A DNA stretch of 64,000 bases from Symbiodinium natans (Eukaryota > Sar > Dinophyceae > Suessiales > Symbiodiniaceae): NCBI GenBank assembly GCA_905221605.1, contig CAJNDS010000546.1, forward strand, positions 132,501-196,500. Direction: 5' to 3'. Positions 27,516 through 36,353 of this stretch are shown here, one piece after another. The notes below the pieces were generated by a model. That model saw nothing but the letters and a program-made list of their open reading frames with translations. It ran no database searches and was not told where the DNA came from. Numbering within the stretch: position 1 is the first letter of the stretch; every line of letters begins with the position of its first letter. The position numbers and the translations under genes were made by a program.

Positions 27516-27818
27516 GGGTTTAGGCACATTTCTGGTGGGTATACCCACTGTATAACCCTCATAGAAACGTTCGTTCTTCTTGATCCCCCCTTATTCACGC
27601 CTTATATGAATATGAGGCACCCCACCTGGATCTCGTTGCCTGAAGATGTCTTTGCTTCAAGGGTCCCAAACTTGTGCTCCGAAGAGGTTTAGGGATCGGG
27701 TTGTTGTGAGATGCCTAGTGGCACATGTCTGTCCTCTGGTCAGTACTGGGTTCTGGTTTGGCAGTTCGCACGGCACAGATGGGAAAAGGCGCTTGTGAGA
27801 TCCGCCAGGAGCTTTGCC

Positions 27819-28139
27819 CTAAACCCTAGACCCCAAACAACTTTGGGCCGACTGGCCGATCAAGGCTCCTCGCACTGCCCGGTGGGTCTGACAATACATC
27901 GTGAGTAATGGGAGCCCCTCACCATACACAACACCTGGAAGGTCAATTACAAGCTCCAGCCCTGGGACAACAGGGTCCTTGAGCACGAGAGCTTGTGTCA
28001 GGGCCTGGAGCCGCCATCGAGTACGACCCGGGGAGCGGAGCTTTCGTGCGCTGGCACCGTTGATGACGAGTCCCACTTCTCCTTTGGGCGTCGACCCCAT
28101 GGCCACCTCTGCTGATATTGTATTGAATGCTGCTTTCAT
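27819..28139 (-). CDS. Unassigned 106-codon open frame, minus strand
   Basis: Starts with ATG at 28139 after an A-rich leader and stays open for 106 codons until it meets CCCTAAA-like repeats. Pieces include TPKGEVGLVINGASARKL and VPGLELVIDLPGVVYGEG. Base composition and third-position usage look genic and not repeat-derived. The last codons read into tract sequence, so the true 3' end is probably an intron donor upstream. It would be the only substantial minus-strand gene in this half. No family recognised. Confidence 0.38.
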   Translation of the reverse strand: MKAAFNTISAEVAMGSTPKGEVGLVINGASARKLRSPGRTRWRLQALTQALVLKDPVVPGLELVIDLPGVVYGEGLPLLTMYCQTHRAVRGALIGQSAQSCLGSRV

Positions 28140-28715
28140 TTACCCTTTTTATTTGTTGGATAGGCACATGATTACAAACAAGTACACGACAAGGCATTTT
28201 AGTGTCAGGGGCCGGATGGGGGCGAGGGGGAGGGAGGGAGGGGGTGAGGGCGAGTAGGAAGTGTGCATTTGGAGAAGCCCAAGACCAGGCTCAGGGTTGC
28301 AGAGTGTAGGGTTCTGGTGTTTTATTGTTTTTTCTTTGTTTTTTTCTTGTTTTTTTTTTTTTTTTTTTTCTTAGTTGTTGCGTGTTTAGTGTTTGGGGGG
28401 CTTCAGGGGTTTTTGTGTTTCAGGGCTTCGGGTTTTAGAGTTTAGGCTTAGGGTTTTGGGTTTTGGAGTTGGGCTTTCAGGCTTATGGCTTTGGTGTAGG
28501 CTTGAGGGTTTGTTGATGGAGCTGCTTTGCAAAGTTTGCTTGCCTAGTTTTTAAACCTCTTTTTGGAGGATCGGGATGCTTCGTAAGTAGGTACACCACG
28601 GAGTTCCTAGTTGGGGTCATCCCGTTGAACTGCCCCCACATCCCACCCCAACAAACCCTAAACCCTAAACCCTAAACCCTAAACCCATAACCTCCCCGAA
28701 TCTTCCAAGGATGAG

Positions 28716-28805
28716 CTGACTCGAAAGCTCTGCGCCCGAAACCGAGGGCAGTAGACTTCGACACAGCGATTTGCACAGCAAAGAGGGCAGCAAACTCTCG
28801 AAGGG
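28716..28805 (+). CDS. PPR micro-exon (helix A piece)
   Basis: Entered after GATGAG with two bases it reads DSKALRPKPRAVDFDTAICT then AKRAANSRR. LRPKPRAVDFDTAICTAKRA is a complete PPR linker plus helix A. CCCTAAA lies upstream at 28655-28686 and TTTAGGG from 28806. Confidence 0.63.
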
Positions 28806-28942
28806 TTTGGGGCTTGGGGTTTAGGGTAGAGGGTTTAGGGTTATGGTTTAGGGTTTAGGGTTTAGGGTTTAGGGTTTAGGGTTTAGGGTTTAGGGTTTAG
28901 GGTTTAGGGTTTAGGGTTTAGGGTTTAGGGCTCAGGGTTTAG
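28806..28942 (+). repeat. TTTAGGG tract
   Basis: About 18 units. The last TTTAG directly precedes a PPR exon and may itself serve as the 3' splice site. Confidence 0.9.
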
Positions 28943-29046
28943 ATGGCAAACCTGCGAGGAGATTGGCGTGGGGTGTTGAGTCTCTTCGTCGACATGCGGG
29001 CACGCACGATTCGTGCCGATGCCTGCATGCAATGCAGATGGCCGTG
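28943..29046 (+). CDS. PPR micro-exon (helix B piece)
   Basis: Begins after TTTAG of the preceding tract. It reads ANLRGDWRGVLSLFVDMRAR then TIRADACMQC. GDWRGVLSLFVDMRARTIRAD is a classic PPR helix B with linker. A TAG follows at 29047. The 13-bp end sequence GCAGATGGCCGTG is repeated after the next tract, where the frame continues. Confidence 0.65.
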
Positions 29047-29050
29047 TTAG

Positions 29051-29183
29051 CTAGGGTTCAGGGTTTAGGGTTTAGGGTTTAGGGTTTGGGGGTTATTAGG
29101 GTTTAGGGTTTAGGGTTTATATGGGTTTAGGGTTTAGGGTTTATACGGGGTTTAGGGTTTAGGGCCTAGGGTTTAGGGTTTCA
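29051..29183 (+). repeat. TTTAGGG tract flanked by 13-bp direct repeats
   Basis: About 15 units with inserted ATATGGG and ATACGGGG variants, between GCAGATGGCCGTG at 29034-29046 and an identical copy at 29186-29198. Removing the tract plus one repeat copy restores a continuous PPR frame. Confidence 0.88.
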
Positions 29184-29189
29184 ACGCAG

Positions 29190-29264
29190 ATGGCCGTGCC
29201 GAGAAGCCCTTGTCACCACGCTAGAACGAAACCTTGCACTAACCCCTACAGACCCGAAATCCTA
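29190..29264 (+). CDS. Continuation of the PPR frame after the tract
   Basis: After AACGCAG the frame that continues from 28943-29037 reads WPCREALVTTLERNLALTPT and stops at TAG near 29262-29264. WPCREALVTTLER resembles the W..AL..L.. helix B of the next unit. The exact junction has no GT or GC at the expected place, so how the tract is removed (if it is) is unclear. Confidence 0.45.
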
Positions 29265-29269
29265 GCCTA

Positions 29270-29830
29270 CATAGTTGGCACGTAATCCCAGCGATCCTCG
29301 ACGGATTAGGGCTAATTAAGGGTTTCCTAAGCCCTACACTACCCTGTAGTATCATCTCACTTGACTCAGCTGGGTATTTCCCAATCAGGTTTTTGGGAAA
29401 CCCTCATCTGAGCTAAGCCTATTAGAACCTGTGGTTTTCAACCTCCAACCCTTAAGTCCTTACCCCCCACCCCCCACCCCCCCCCGCCGAAAGGAAAAAC
29501 AAAAAGAACAAGCATCGAATTGCACCATGAAACCAAAAGCCTTGAAGCCTGAAAACACCCAGCCAATTCCCAACCTAAACCTAAACCCCGAACCTCCCCC
29601 GCCAGCCCAACCCCCTCCCGACTGCAGACTAATGTGCTCTGGCCCGTTTGGCACGCCCTAAACCCGATTCCCTAAACCTTAAACCCTGAACCCTGAGCCC
29701 TAAACCCTAAACCCTGAACCCACAATGTTAATTTTAAAACACAAGCCCTAAACCCTAAACCCTAAGCCCTAAACCCTGAACCAAAATTTTTCATTTTGAA
29801 ACACAAGCCCTAAACCCTAAACCCTAAACC
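29270..29830. other. Non-coding stretch with a duplicated flank
   Basis: C-rich (29461-29485) with a low-complexity frame at 29431-29661 that I reject. ATTTTAAAACACAAG (29731-29745) and ATTTTGAAACACAAG (29793-29807) flank a CCCTAAA tract. This is the fourth case of a tract between short direct repeats. Confidence 0.5.
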
Positions 29831-29840
29831 CTAAGCCCAA

Positions 29841-29932
29841 ATGGAGGACGAGACCACCCACCAGTCCGCGGCGCGCGCGCTCGCGGCCGCGGGCCACTTC
29901 CGGGGGCTGGCGGAGGTCCTCGGAGCCCTGAG
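29841..29932 (+). CDS. Possible first exon with ATG
   Basis: An ATG directly after a CCCTAAA tract opens MEDETTHQSAARALAAAGHF then RGLAEVLGALR, ending CTGAG|GTCGCC. GC-rich third positions support coding. The RALAAAGHFRGLAEVLGALR part is PPR-like (A.A..GHF..L.E.L..L). It could be a start exon or an internal one. Confidence 0.5.
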
Positions 29933-29961
29933 GTCGCCTTACCCTGGTGTTCCTTGCTTGG

Positions 29962-30060
29962 GATTTAGGGTTTAGGGTTTAGGGTTTAGGGTTTAGGGTT
30001 TAGGGTTTAGGGTTTAGGGTTTGGTGTTTAGGGTTTGGGGTTTATGGTCTGGGGTTTAGG
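29962..30060 (+). repeat. TTTAGGG tract
   Basis: Eight perfect units, then TTTGGTG and TTTGGGG variants. Confidence 0.9.
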
Positions 30061-30149
30061 GAGTGTGCTTACAACCCACTGAGAAGCCCCTAAAATGCAC
30101 TAATATGGTTCTTATTGAGTTGTAAGTGCAGTGGTTATGGGGTTATAAA

Positions 30150-30286
30150 CTCAAATCAAGCACTAAGCCCTAGGCCCTAAACCCTCAGAATTACCCTAAA
30201 CCAGCAGAATCCCAACTCAAACCAAGCACTAAGCCCCATACCCAAAACCCTCAGAATTACCCTAAACCAGCAGAATCACAACGCAA
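30150..30286 (+). repeat. Two-copy tandem repeat of about 70 bp
   Basis: Each copy runs from CTCAAA[T/C]CAAGCACTAAGCCC to AACCAGCAGAATC.CAAC. It has CCCTAAA-derived sequence in the middle. Confidence 0.8.
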
Positions 30287-30511
30287 CAAGTCGGGTCAGA
30301 TCTGAAGTGTGGCTCCTGCACATGCGCCTATGTTACCCTTCCTAGGTTCCACCAAGAGGCTGCCACTTAATGTATAGATCACCCCTCCTCCCCAAGCACC
30401 GGAAAAAAAGCTCTCCACCCCCCCCCCCCCCCCCCCCACTAACCCTAAACCCTAAACCCCAAACCCCAAACCCTAAACCCTAAACCCTAAACCCCATCGC
30501 CACTAACGCAG

Positions 30512-30573
30512 GCAGACCCGCTCTGTGGCTTGAGCCGATGCATGCCTCACTCGCACACAAAAAACGCGCGCAG
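30512..30573 (+). CDS. Possible micro-exon
   Basis: CTAACGCAG precedes it and the GGGGTTT/TTTAGGG tract follows. One open frame reads RPALWLEPMHASLAHKKRAQ, which could be a PPR helix B variant. Other frames are open too. Confidence 0.35.
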
Positions 30574-30844
30574 GGGGTTTGGGGTTTAGGGGCTCTAGGG
30601 CTGCCCTAAACCCGAAACCCTAAACCCTAAATCCTAAACCCTAAATCCTAAACCCTAAACCCTAAACCCCAAACCACAACTTACTGAAGCTTAGAAGGCT
30701 TGTAAGTTTCCGGTCTGGGGGTGCCAGGGTTCAGGTCTGAGCAGGGTTTAGGGTTGAGGGTTTAGGGCTCTTACGGACCCTAAACCCTAAACTCTGAACC
30801 CTAAACCCTAAACCCTAAACCCTAAACGGAAGATTCCTGAGGTT

Positions 30845-30888
30845 ATGAACCACCCCGGGGAAGTTTGGATGTGCAAGCCCGACATGGA
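30845..30888 (+). CDS. Exon-like frame, left part, broken by a family B element
   Basis: The frame reading SLDVQARH runs into a family B element at 30889. Removing the element and one TGGA copy lets it continue at 31049 as GRLYDELKRRGALQ up to GCCCTACAG at about 31088. Weakly PPR-like. This is the second case in the window in which excising this element rejoins an open frame. Confidence 0.35.
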
Positions 30889-31044
30889 CTAGGATGCCCG
30901 GTAGTACCCTTATTCCCTTCTTGGGGGGTTTAGGTTCCCTTATGAACCCCTAAACCCGAAACCCTAAACCCTAAACCCTAAACCCTCAACCCCTTTAAGC
31001 AAAAAAGGGCACCCTTTTTAAGCCTTGGTTACTGGGCAGCCTAG
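30889..31044. mobile_element. MITE family B with target duplication TGGA and an inserted CCCTAAA tract
   Basis: Ends CTAGGATGCCC and GGGCAGCCTAG are inverted, flanked by TGGA at 30885-30888 and 31045-31048. Compared with copies at 6431 and 12061 it has an extra 42-43 bp of CCCTAAA repeats at 30951-30993, inserted at an AACCCC sequence that is present on both sides. Confidence 0.75.
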
Positions 31045-31089
31045 TGGACGGTTGTACGACGAATTGAAAAGGCGCGGTGCCCTACAGGG

Positions 31090-31165
31090 TTTAGGATGCT
31101 TCTTTGGGTTTAGGGTTTAGGGTTTAGGGTTTAGGGTTTAGGGTTTAGGGTTTAGGGTTTAGGAT
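31090..31165 (+). repeat. TTTAGGG tract
   Basis: Eight units after the broken exon-like frame. Confidence 0.9.
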
Positions 31166-31354
31166 GCAGAGTTTAGGGGTTTCCTGGATTGTGCTTTATA
31201 GGATAATTTTTAATTTCTACTCTTTCATCGTAAGGGAACCTATACATAAATAATTTTTCAAAGGGCTTTCCAGGACAACTCAGTTTTCGATTTCAGGAGG
31301 GTTTTTGGATTGACTTGAGGGGGCCAGGGCATACCGTCTTCCAGCAGCCGATTA

Positions 31355-31485
31355 GGCAGGTAGGTAGGTGGGTAGGTAGGTAGTAGGTAGGTTAGGTAGG
31401 TTAGGTCAAGGTAGGTTAGGTTAGGTTAGGGTTAGGTTGGTAGGTAGGTAGGTAGGTTAGGTAGTAGGGTAGGTAGGTAGGTCGA
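31355..31485 (+). repeat. TAGG microsatellite
   Basis: (TAGG)n mixed with TTAGG. It is not telomeric in unit length and is unlike the seven-base tracts. Confidence 0.9.
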
Positions 31486-31558
31486 TTGCTCGAATGAGGA
31501 GGTTCGGTACCCCAAAAGCATGGAGAGCCTGAGTTTTTTTTCAGAAATCCCTCATTCT

Positions 31559-31689
31559 CTATGGGATGCCCAGTAGTACCCTTTTCGCCTTTTTAGGGGG
31601 ATTAAGTTCCCTTATGAACCCCCTTAAGCAAAAAAAGGGCACCCTTTTTGAGGGTGCCCTTTTGGATCATCGGTCACTGGGCAACCTAG
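31559..31689. mobile_element. MITE family B copy, no clear target duplication
   Basis: Ends GGGATGCCCAGTA and TCACTGGGCAACCTAG. It has an extra GAGGGTGCCCTTTTGGATCATC insertion near the right end. The 31566-31823 frame crosses it. Only the part after the element (LQGDILVRVQDHAHQVREGK) looks protein-like. Confidence 0.65.
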
Positions 31690-31823
31690 TAATGCTGCAA
31701 GGAGACATCTTGGTCCGTGTGCAAGACCATGCTCACCAGGTGCGCGAGGGCAAACTAAACTTTAACCCTACCTACGCAATCGTAAAGTCCGAGAAGCGCT
31801 ATCGGGCACTTTGGCTTACTTAA
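31690..31823 (+). CDS. Unassigned exon-like frame
   Basis: Reads LQGDILVRVQDHAHQVREGK then LNFNPTYAIVKSEKRYRALW and stops at TAA. The element's terminal CCTAG could supply the 3' splice AG at 31689. No family. Confidence 0.32.
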
Positions 31824-31869
31824 ACCCTCAACCCTCAACCCAAATTCGCTGCGGAGCTTGGGGATACAG

Positions 31870-32082
31870 GCAGTGGGCGCAGAAGCCATGAGAGCCGAAT
31901 TCATGCAGAAAGTCGATCTCGGTGGTTCTTTTCTGTCATCTTTGGTCTTCAAGGAGTATTCGGGATACAATCGGAGTGCTACCCGTGCTTGTTGGCGGGC
32001 AGAGCGTCCATGGCTGAAGACTGCGTCCCATTCTACTGCTGCTATACTGAGGCATTTTTTCTCCCCACTTTTTCAAGCGTCA
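31870..32082 (+). CDS. Long exon with a strong GTAAGT donor
   Basis: GATACAG precedes it and CGTCA|GTAAGT follows it. Two frames are fully open over 213 bp. One reads SRWFFSVIFGLQGVFGIQSE and MAEDCVPFYCCYTEAFFLPT, hydrophobic and Cys-rich like a membrane protein. The other reads EAMRAEFMQKVDLGGSFLSS. I favour the first. The following sequence is AT-rich, as in an intron. No family. Confidence 0.45.
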
Positions 32083-32214
32083 GTAAGTATATCAAATGCA
32101 TCTTTTAACTCATTTATTTCATCTGATGATATTCCACTTTTTCGATATTTTATAAATTAGTGCTATGTTATTATTATGATTATTAGTATTATTATTTTGT
32201 TTATTAAATGGTAA

Positions 32215-32320
32215 ATGTGTAGTTCTCTAAATGAGGGGCCCTTTTGGGGTTCCCTTGTTAAAGGGTGCCGCCTTACAATGGGTACCCAAAAAGGCCCTAA
32301 TTTAGGAAACGACCCACATG
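32215..32320. mobile_element. MITE family C, copy 1
   Basis: Ends GTGTAGTTCTCTAAATG and TTTAGGAAACGACCCAC are imperfect inverted repeats. The interior GGCCCTTTTGGGG...CCCAAAAAGGCC is palindromic. Related to 34837-34938. Confidence 0.55.
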
Positions 32321-32682
32321 TTTGTTTACGCACTTCTACCGCAACCTAAGTTTTCCTGAAAGGCCTCCTTGAAAAGTGAGCTGTTTCTTCCGGCAAGTTC
32401 TCAAACTACAAGTTGTCACCATAATATTGAGTTTCTGCGGCTTCGTGCCACCTTGTCTGCAAATTTAGCGTTCTAGGCTGAGTCCCCCAAAGCTGGCCTG
32501 CTTGCGTCGAGAGTCCAAGGATCCGGCAAGTAGCCTAAACCTTAGACCCTAGACCCCAAGCCCTAACCCTAAACCATAAGCCCTAAACCCTAAACTCTAA
32601 GTCCTACACCCTAAACCCTAAACCCTAAACTCTAAACCCTAACCCCTAAACCCTAAACCCTACTGGGTTTTGAGGAATACAG

Positions 32683-32768
32683 GATTCAATTGCGTCCTCC
32701 TGAGGGTCTCAGTCCGCAAGGTTCCACGACCTCGAGCGGCGAATTGCTCGTGGCGCCGAGAAGGAGCA
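32683..32768 (+). CDS. Possible micro-exon
   Basis: GAATACAG precedes it. One frame reads IQLRPPEGLSPQGSTTSSGE then LLVAPRR. It is flanked upstream by CCCTAAA, with tract-like repeats downstream. Several frames are open. Confidence 0.25.
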
Positions 32769-32989
32769 GGGATGTTTGATCATAAACCCAAATATATACC
32801 TTACACCCTAAACCCTAAACTCCAAACCCTAAACCCTAAACCCGATCCCTAAACCCTAAAGGGAGGGCTCGGGTTTCAGAGTTTAGGCTTGAGGGTTTAG
32901 GCCTCAGGGTAAACTGGGGTTGCTGAGGGTGTGGGAATCGAGCTTGAATCGGGTGCTGTGCTTCGGGTATGGGCAGTTCTCTATCGGGT

Positions 32990-33127
32990 GCTTGGAGGTT
33001 CAGGGTACTTATATCCCAACTATAACTGTACTTATAGCCCACTTAGAAGCCCTTTAAGTGCTCTAATATGGTTATGGGTTGTAAGTACAGTTAGAATTGG
33101 GTTCGTACCATGAACCTCCAAGTACCC
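32990..33127. mobile_element. MITE family D copy
   Basis: Ends CTTGGAGGTTCAGGGTAC and GTACCATGAACCTCCAAG are inverted. The interior TATAGCCCACTTAGAAGCCC...TGGTTATGGGTTGTAAGTAC has the family pattern. Confidence 0.65.
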
Positions 33128-33129
33128 CA

Positions 33130-33930
33130 AGAGCCCTACGACTTCTCTGTTTGTATGTGTGGTTGTGAGTTGCTGTGGGCGGCGGCTTCCATGGGACAAA
33201 CTGGCACCTTCACACCTAAACTCCTTAGCTCCTACTCCTCACAAGCCCTCAATCAAAGCGAGCATACCAAACCTCCTAACCCTATATCCAAACCCGTCAA
33301 GATCAGTTTTGGGAGTTTTGGGTTCAGGGTGTAGGAACCGTGAGCCCCGAAAACCTAAGCCCAAAGCCCTCGACTTAACCTCGGAATCCCAGGTTTACGG
33401 CTTAGGGTTCCTGAGAGTGCATAGGGAGAATGTGAAGCGGTATAAGGAGGGACCCCTAGAAGGGACCCTTAATCTTATTCTCCTAACCTCCTATACATTC
33501 CCTAAATACCTAAGCATAACCCCTAACTAACCCCCAAGGTCCTTATAAGGGTCCCTCCTTTGGCCTTTGGTCTAACGTACACTCCTTGGTTCAGCTCTGG
33601 GGGGGGCCTCTCTTGAGACATGTTGTCCGGTGGGTTTAGCTTTGGTTGAGGTGTGGTGTTTGAAGTTGTCTGGGGTTTGAGGGTAGGGCTTAGTGGTTGC
33701 AGGGAAGAGACGTGGGAAGTTATGAGTTGCTAAGGGGCAACAAGCGTAGGGACTCTTCATGCCTGAAGGTTCATGGTTTAGAGCTTCTGGTCAATTGAAC
33801 GTAAGCCCTAAACCCTAAACCCTAAACCCTAAAACCCTAAACCCTAAACCCTAAACCGCAAGTTCGTGTGTCTGAGATGTTGTAAATATCCGTAAGCCCT
33901 ACATCCTAAATCCTAAACATTCCTAAACCC
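33130..33930. other. Stretch without a supported gene
   Basis: Contains the frame 33110-33334 (FSVCMCGCELLWAAASMG), which could be coding but lacks borders. It is otherwise intron-like, with a CCCTAAA tract at 33804-33857. Confidence 0.35.
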
Positions 33931-33945
33931 TAATCCCTGGGGCAG

Positions 33946-34076
33946 CGAATATCACCCACATTAGCCATGAGGCTCAAGATCTAATTCATGGCCAGAGCTG
34001 TAATCATGTTGCAGCACTTGGTATCCGGTACCGTACAAAATGGCCGCTGGGAATGCACACGCCCGGGGTCAACTAA
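33946..34076 (+). CDS. Unassigned terminal exon-like frame
   Basis: CTGGGGCAG precedes it. Entered with two bases, 43 codons run to TAA, including NITHISHEAQDLIHGQSCN and GIRYRTKWPLGMHTPGVN. Good protein-like composition. CCCTAAA-derived repeats precede and a TTTAGGG tract follows at 34127. Confidence 0.4.
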
Positions 34077-34429
34077 GGGCGGTAGGGGCAGACTAGGGTC
34101 CGGGATGGACCCTAGCCTCTTCGGGTTTAGGGTTTAGGGTCTATAGGGTTTAGGGTTTAGGGTTTCGGGTTTAGGGTTTCGGGTTTAGGGTTTAGGGTTT
34201 AGGGTTTAGGGCAGTTTAGGGTTTAGGGTTTAAGGTTATAAGGACTTTTGGATCTTATGCTTTAGGGTCTTAGGCCCCCCGCACATGGATCTTGCAGACA
34301 ACTCACGTGGCACGGTCAGGTTCCATCCTCCCTGAACCCTGCGCCTCAAGCAACCCTAAACCCTAAACCCTAAACCCTAAACCCTAAACCCTAGACCCTA
34401 AACCCTAAACCCTAAGCTCTAAACCATAG

Positions 34430-34489
34430 CCTCGCCGACCTGCTCCCACCCCTGAATACTTCGCGGCCGCACCCGGCGAGATTCTGAAA
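34430..34489 (+). CDS. Possible micro-exon
   Basis: AACCATAG precedes it. It reads RRPAPTPEYFAAAPGEILKG. It sits between CCCTAAA (34350-34420) and TTTAGGG (34500), the usual context of exons here. No family. Confidence 0.38.
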
Positions 34490-34659
34490 GGGATGGTTTG
34501 TGTTTAGGGTTGAGGGTTTAGGGTTTAGGGTGTTAGGGTTTAGGGTTTTAGGGTTTAAGGTTTTGGGTATGGCTGAGGAGTTCCGGGGTTTAAAGGGTTG
34601 CCATCGTCTTCGTCATGTTCAGAGACATGTCCTCAGGCTGTTCCCAGCACCTCCCGTTG

Positions 34660-34805
34660 GCACACCTGCTTTTACCTTTGTGGTACTTTACCGTAACTTT
34701 AGATCCTTACTTTTCTTGGTTTATTGGGTTTCTTAGTAAGGCAGCTAAAAGTTTAATTTATAGCTACCCTCCTGAGTGCAGCCAAGTTGATTTTATGTCA
34801 CACCC
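34660..34805. repeat. Repeat family J, copy 1
   Basis: Shares GTAACTTTAGATCC, a TGGGTTTCTTAGTAAGGCAGC block and GAGTGCAGCCAAGTTG with 36640-36740 and 47760-47870. Dispersed repeat of unknown type. Confidence 0.5.
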
Positions 34806-34836
34806 CCGCACGCCCTGAGCCTTGTAGCCCTGTATT

Positions 34837-34938
34837 GGGTAGTTCTCTAATTTGGGGTCCCTTTTGGGGTCCTTCTTCTACGGGTGCCGCATCAAATAGG
34901 GGGGGCCCAAAAGGACCTAATTCGGAGAACTACCCATC
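34837..34938. mobile_element. MITE family C, copy 2
   Basis: TGGGTAGTTCTC and GAGAACTACCCA are perfect 12-bp inverted ends. The interior GGTCCCTTTTGGGG...CCCAAAAGGACC is palindromic. Confidence 0.7.
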
Positions 34939-35149
34939 TAGAGGATCTGGGGACGTAGTAAGTATCTACAAAGTAGAGCTTTCAAGGACCCTCCCAATTG
35001 GGGGTTATCCCACTTAAGAACTCCACTGCCTAAGTCCCCCGATCCTCTAAGAAAGGTTATCGGGTTTAGGTTTCAAGGTTTAATATCCGTGTTATAGAAA
35101 CCTAGAAGCCCATAAAAGCAACCGACCTCCAAACCTGAGCAGCACTGAG

Positions 35150-35279
35150 GAACGTCGACACTTGTGAATGCTCTGAACAGCTACGACGATGACGACGTCC
35201 CTAATCTACTTGCACAAAGATCGGTCTTCTGGCAGAACTTAGATTGGGTTGCATGCGCCTTTCTTTCGTCCACTAGACG
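35150..35279 (+). CDS. Unassigned exon with strong coding character
   Basis: GCACTGAG precedes it. Entered with two bases it reads TSTLVNALNSYDDDDVPNLL and AQRSVFWQNLDWVACAFLSS, open for over 40 codons to tract-like sequence. It is acidic then hydrophobic. No start codon, so an internal exon. The SVFWQNLDWVACAFL part could be a membrane-associated helix. No family recognised. Confidence 0.45.
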
Positions 35280-35450
35280 CCTAAACCTCCCACCCTTGAA
35301 CCCGAAACCCCTCTAAGCCCTTTAAGCCTCAATAAAAACCCTGGGGGGGATGCGCAGGACTACGTCGCGAATCCCTAGTGTGAGTTCAGGCTGTGAGGTC
35401 TTATGACTCAGGGGCTTATGGGTGATGTAGCGATGTAGCTTGTAAACCCT

Positions 35451-35497
35451 GGACCCAACACTCTGCTGTTTGTGGGTCGTTGCCACGAAAGGCGCAG
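35451..35497 (+). CDS. Possible micro-exon with a GTGAGG donor
   Basis: Reads TLCCLWVVATKGA and ends GCAG|GTGAGG. Left border unclear. Confidence 0.28.
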
Positions 35498-35916
35498 GTG
35501 AGGCAGACCGAAGAACCTGTAAACTATAGGGTTCTTGAGGGAGAGTTAGGGTTCAGGGTTCAGGGCTTAATGGTTTAGGGTTTAGGATTAGGGGTGAATA
35601 CTCCCCACTATTACCTAAGGCTCCCTAAGCTTCCCTAAGGTTCCCTAGGTACCTAATTACCCCCCTTGAACCCCCCTCCTTTCAGAACCCTACAAGTGAA
35701 TTGCAGGCAGCCAGAAGGATTCCCAGACCCCGGCATACCCAAAATAGATATGGGGGCTTACGCAAATAAGGGACCCAATAGACCCCCCAAGTAGTAGGAT
35801 TCCCTGATAATTAGGACCCCAATAAGGTAAGCCCGAAACCCGAAACCCTAAGACTCTTGCAGAGGTTTCGAGCTTCGGTCTTGGGTTCGCAAGTCTCTTT
35901 AAACGCCCAACCTTAG

Positions 35917-35965
35917 CCCGGCCTGGCTGTCACCATCTCTGCAAGAATGTCGGAAACCTCATATA
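35917..35965 (+). CDS. Possible micro-exon
   Basis: CAACCTTAG precedes it. It reads PGLAVTISARMSETSY, and TAGGG-type sequence follows. Weak. Confidence 0.28.
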
Positions 35966-36353
35966 GGGTTGAGGGCTTAGGGTTTTAAGGTAGAGGGTGG
36001 AGCTGACATGGAAGCCCAGTTTACCCCTCCAAGCATCACCCCTCCAAGAAAGCCCAAGCAGCACACCTAAGAGCCCTAAGAGCCCTAAGAAACCTAAGAA
36101 CCCGAAACCCTAAACCCTAAATCTATGAACCCCCGATCCCATGAACCCCTACACCCCCTAAGCCCTAAGCCCCCAGCTCTCAACCCTAAACCCGCAACCC
36201 TTAACCCCAAACCCGCCCTAAATCCCTACACCCTGAATCAGCTCAAGGAGACACTTGCCTTCGTGGGAATTCTGAGAGCCGGGTCCCGAGAAGAGTGAAC
36301 CTCGGGGTGTAGTTTTTTTAGGGTTTAGCGTGTAGGGTTCAAGGAGACTGCGC

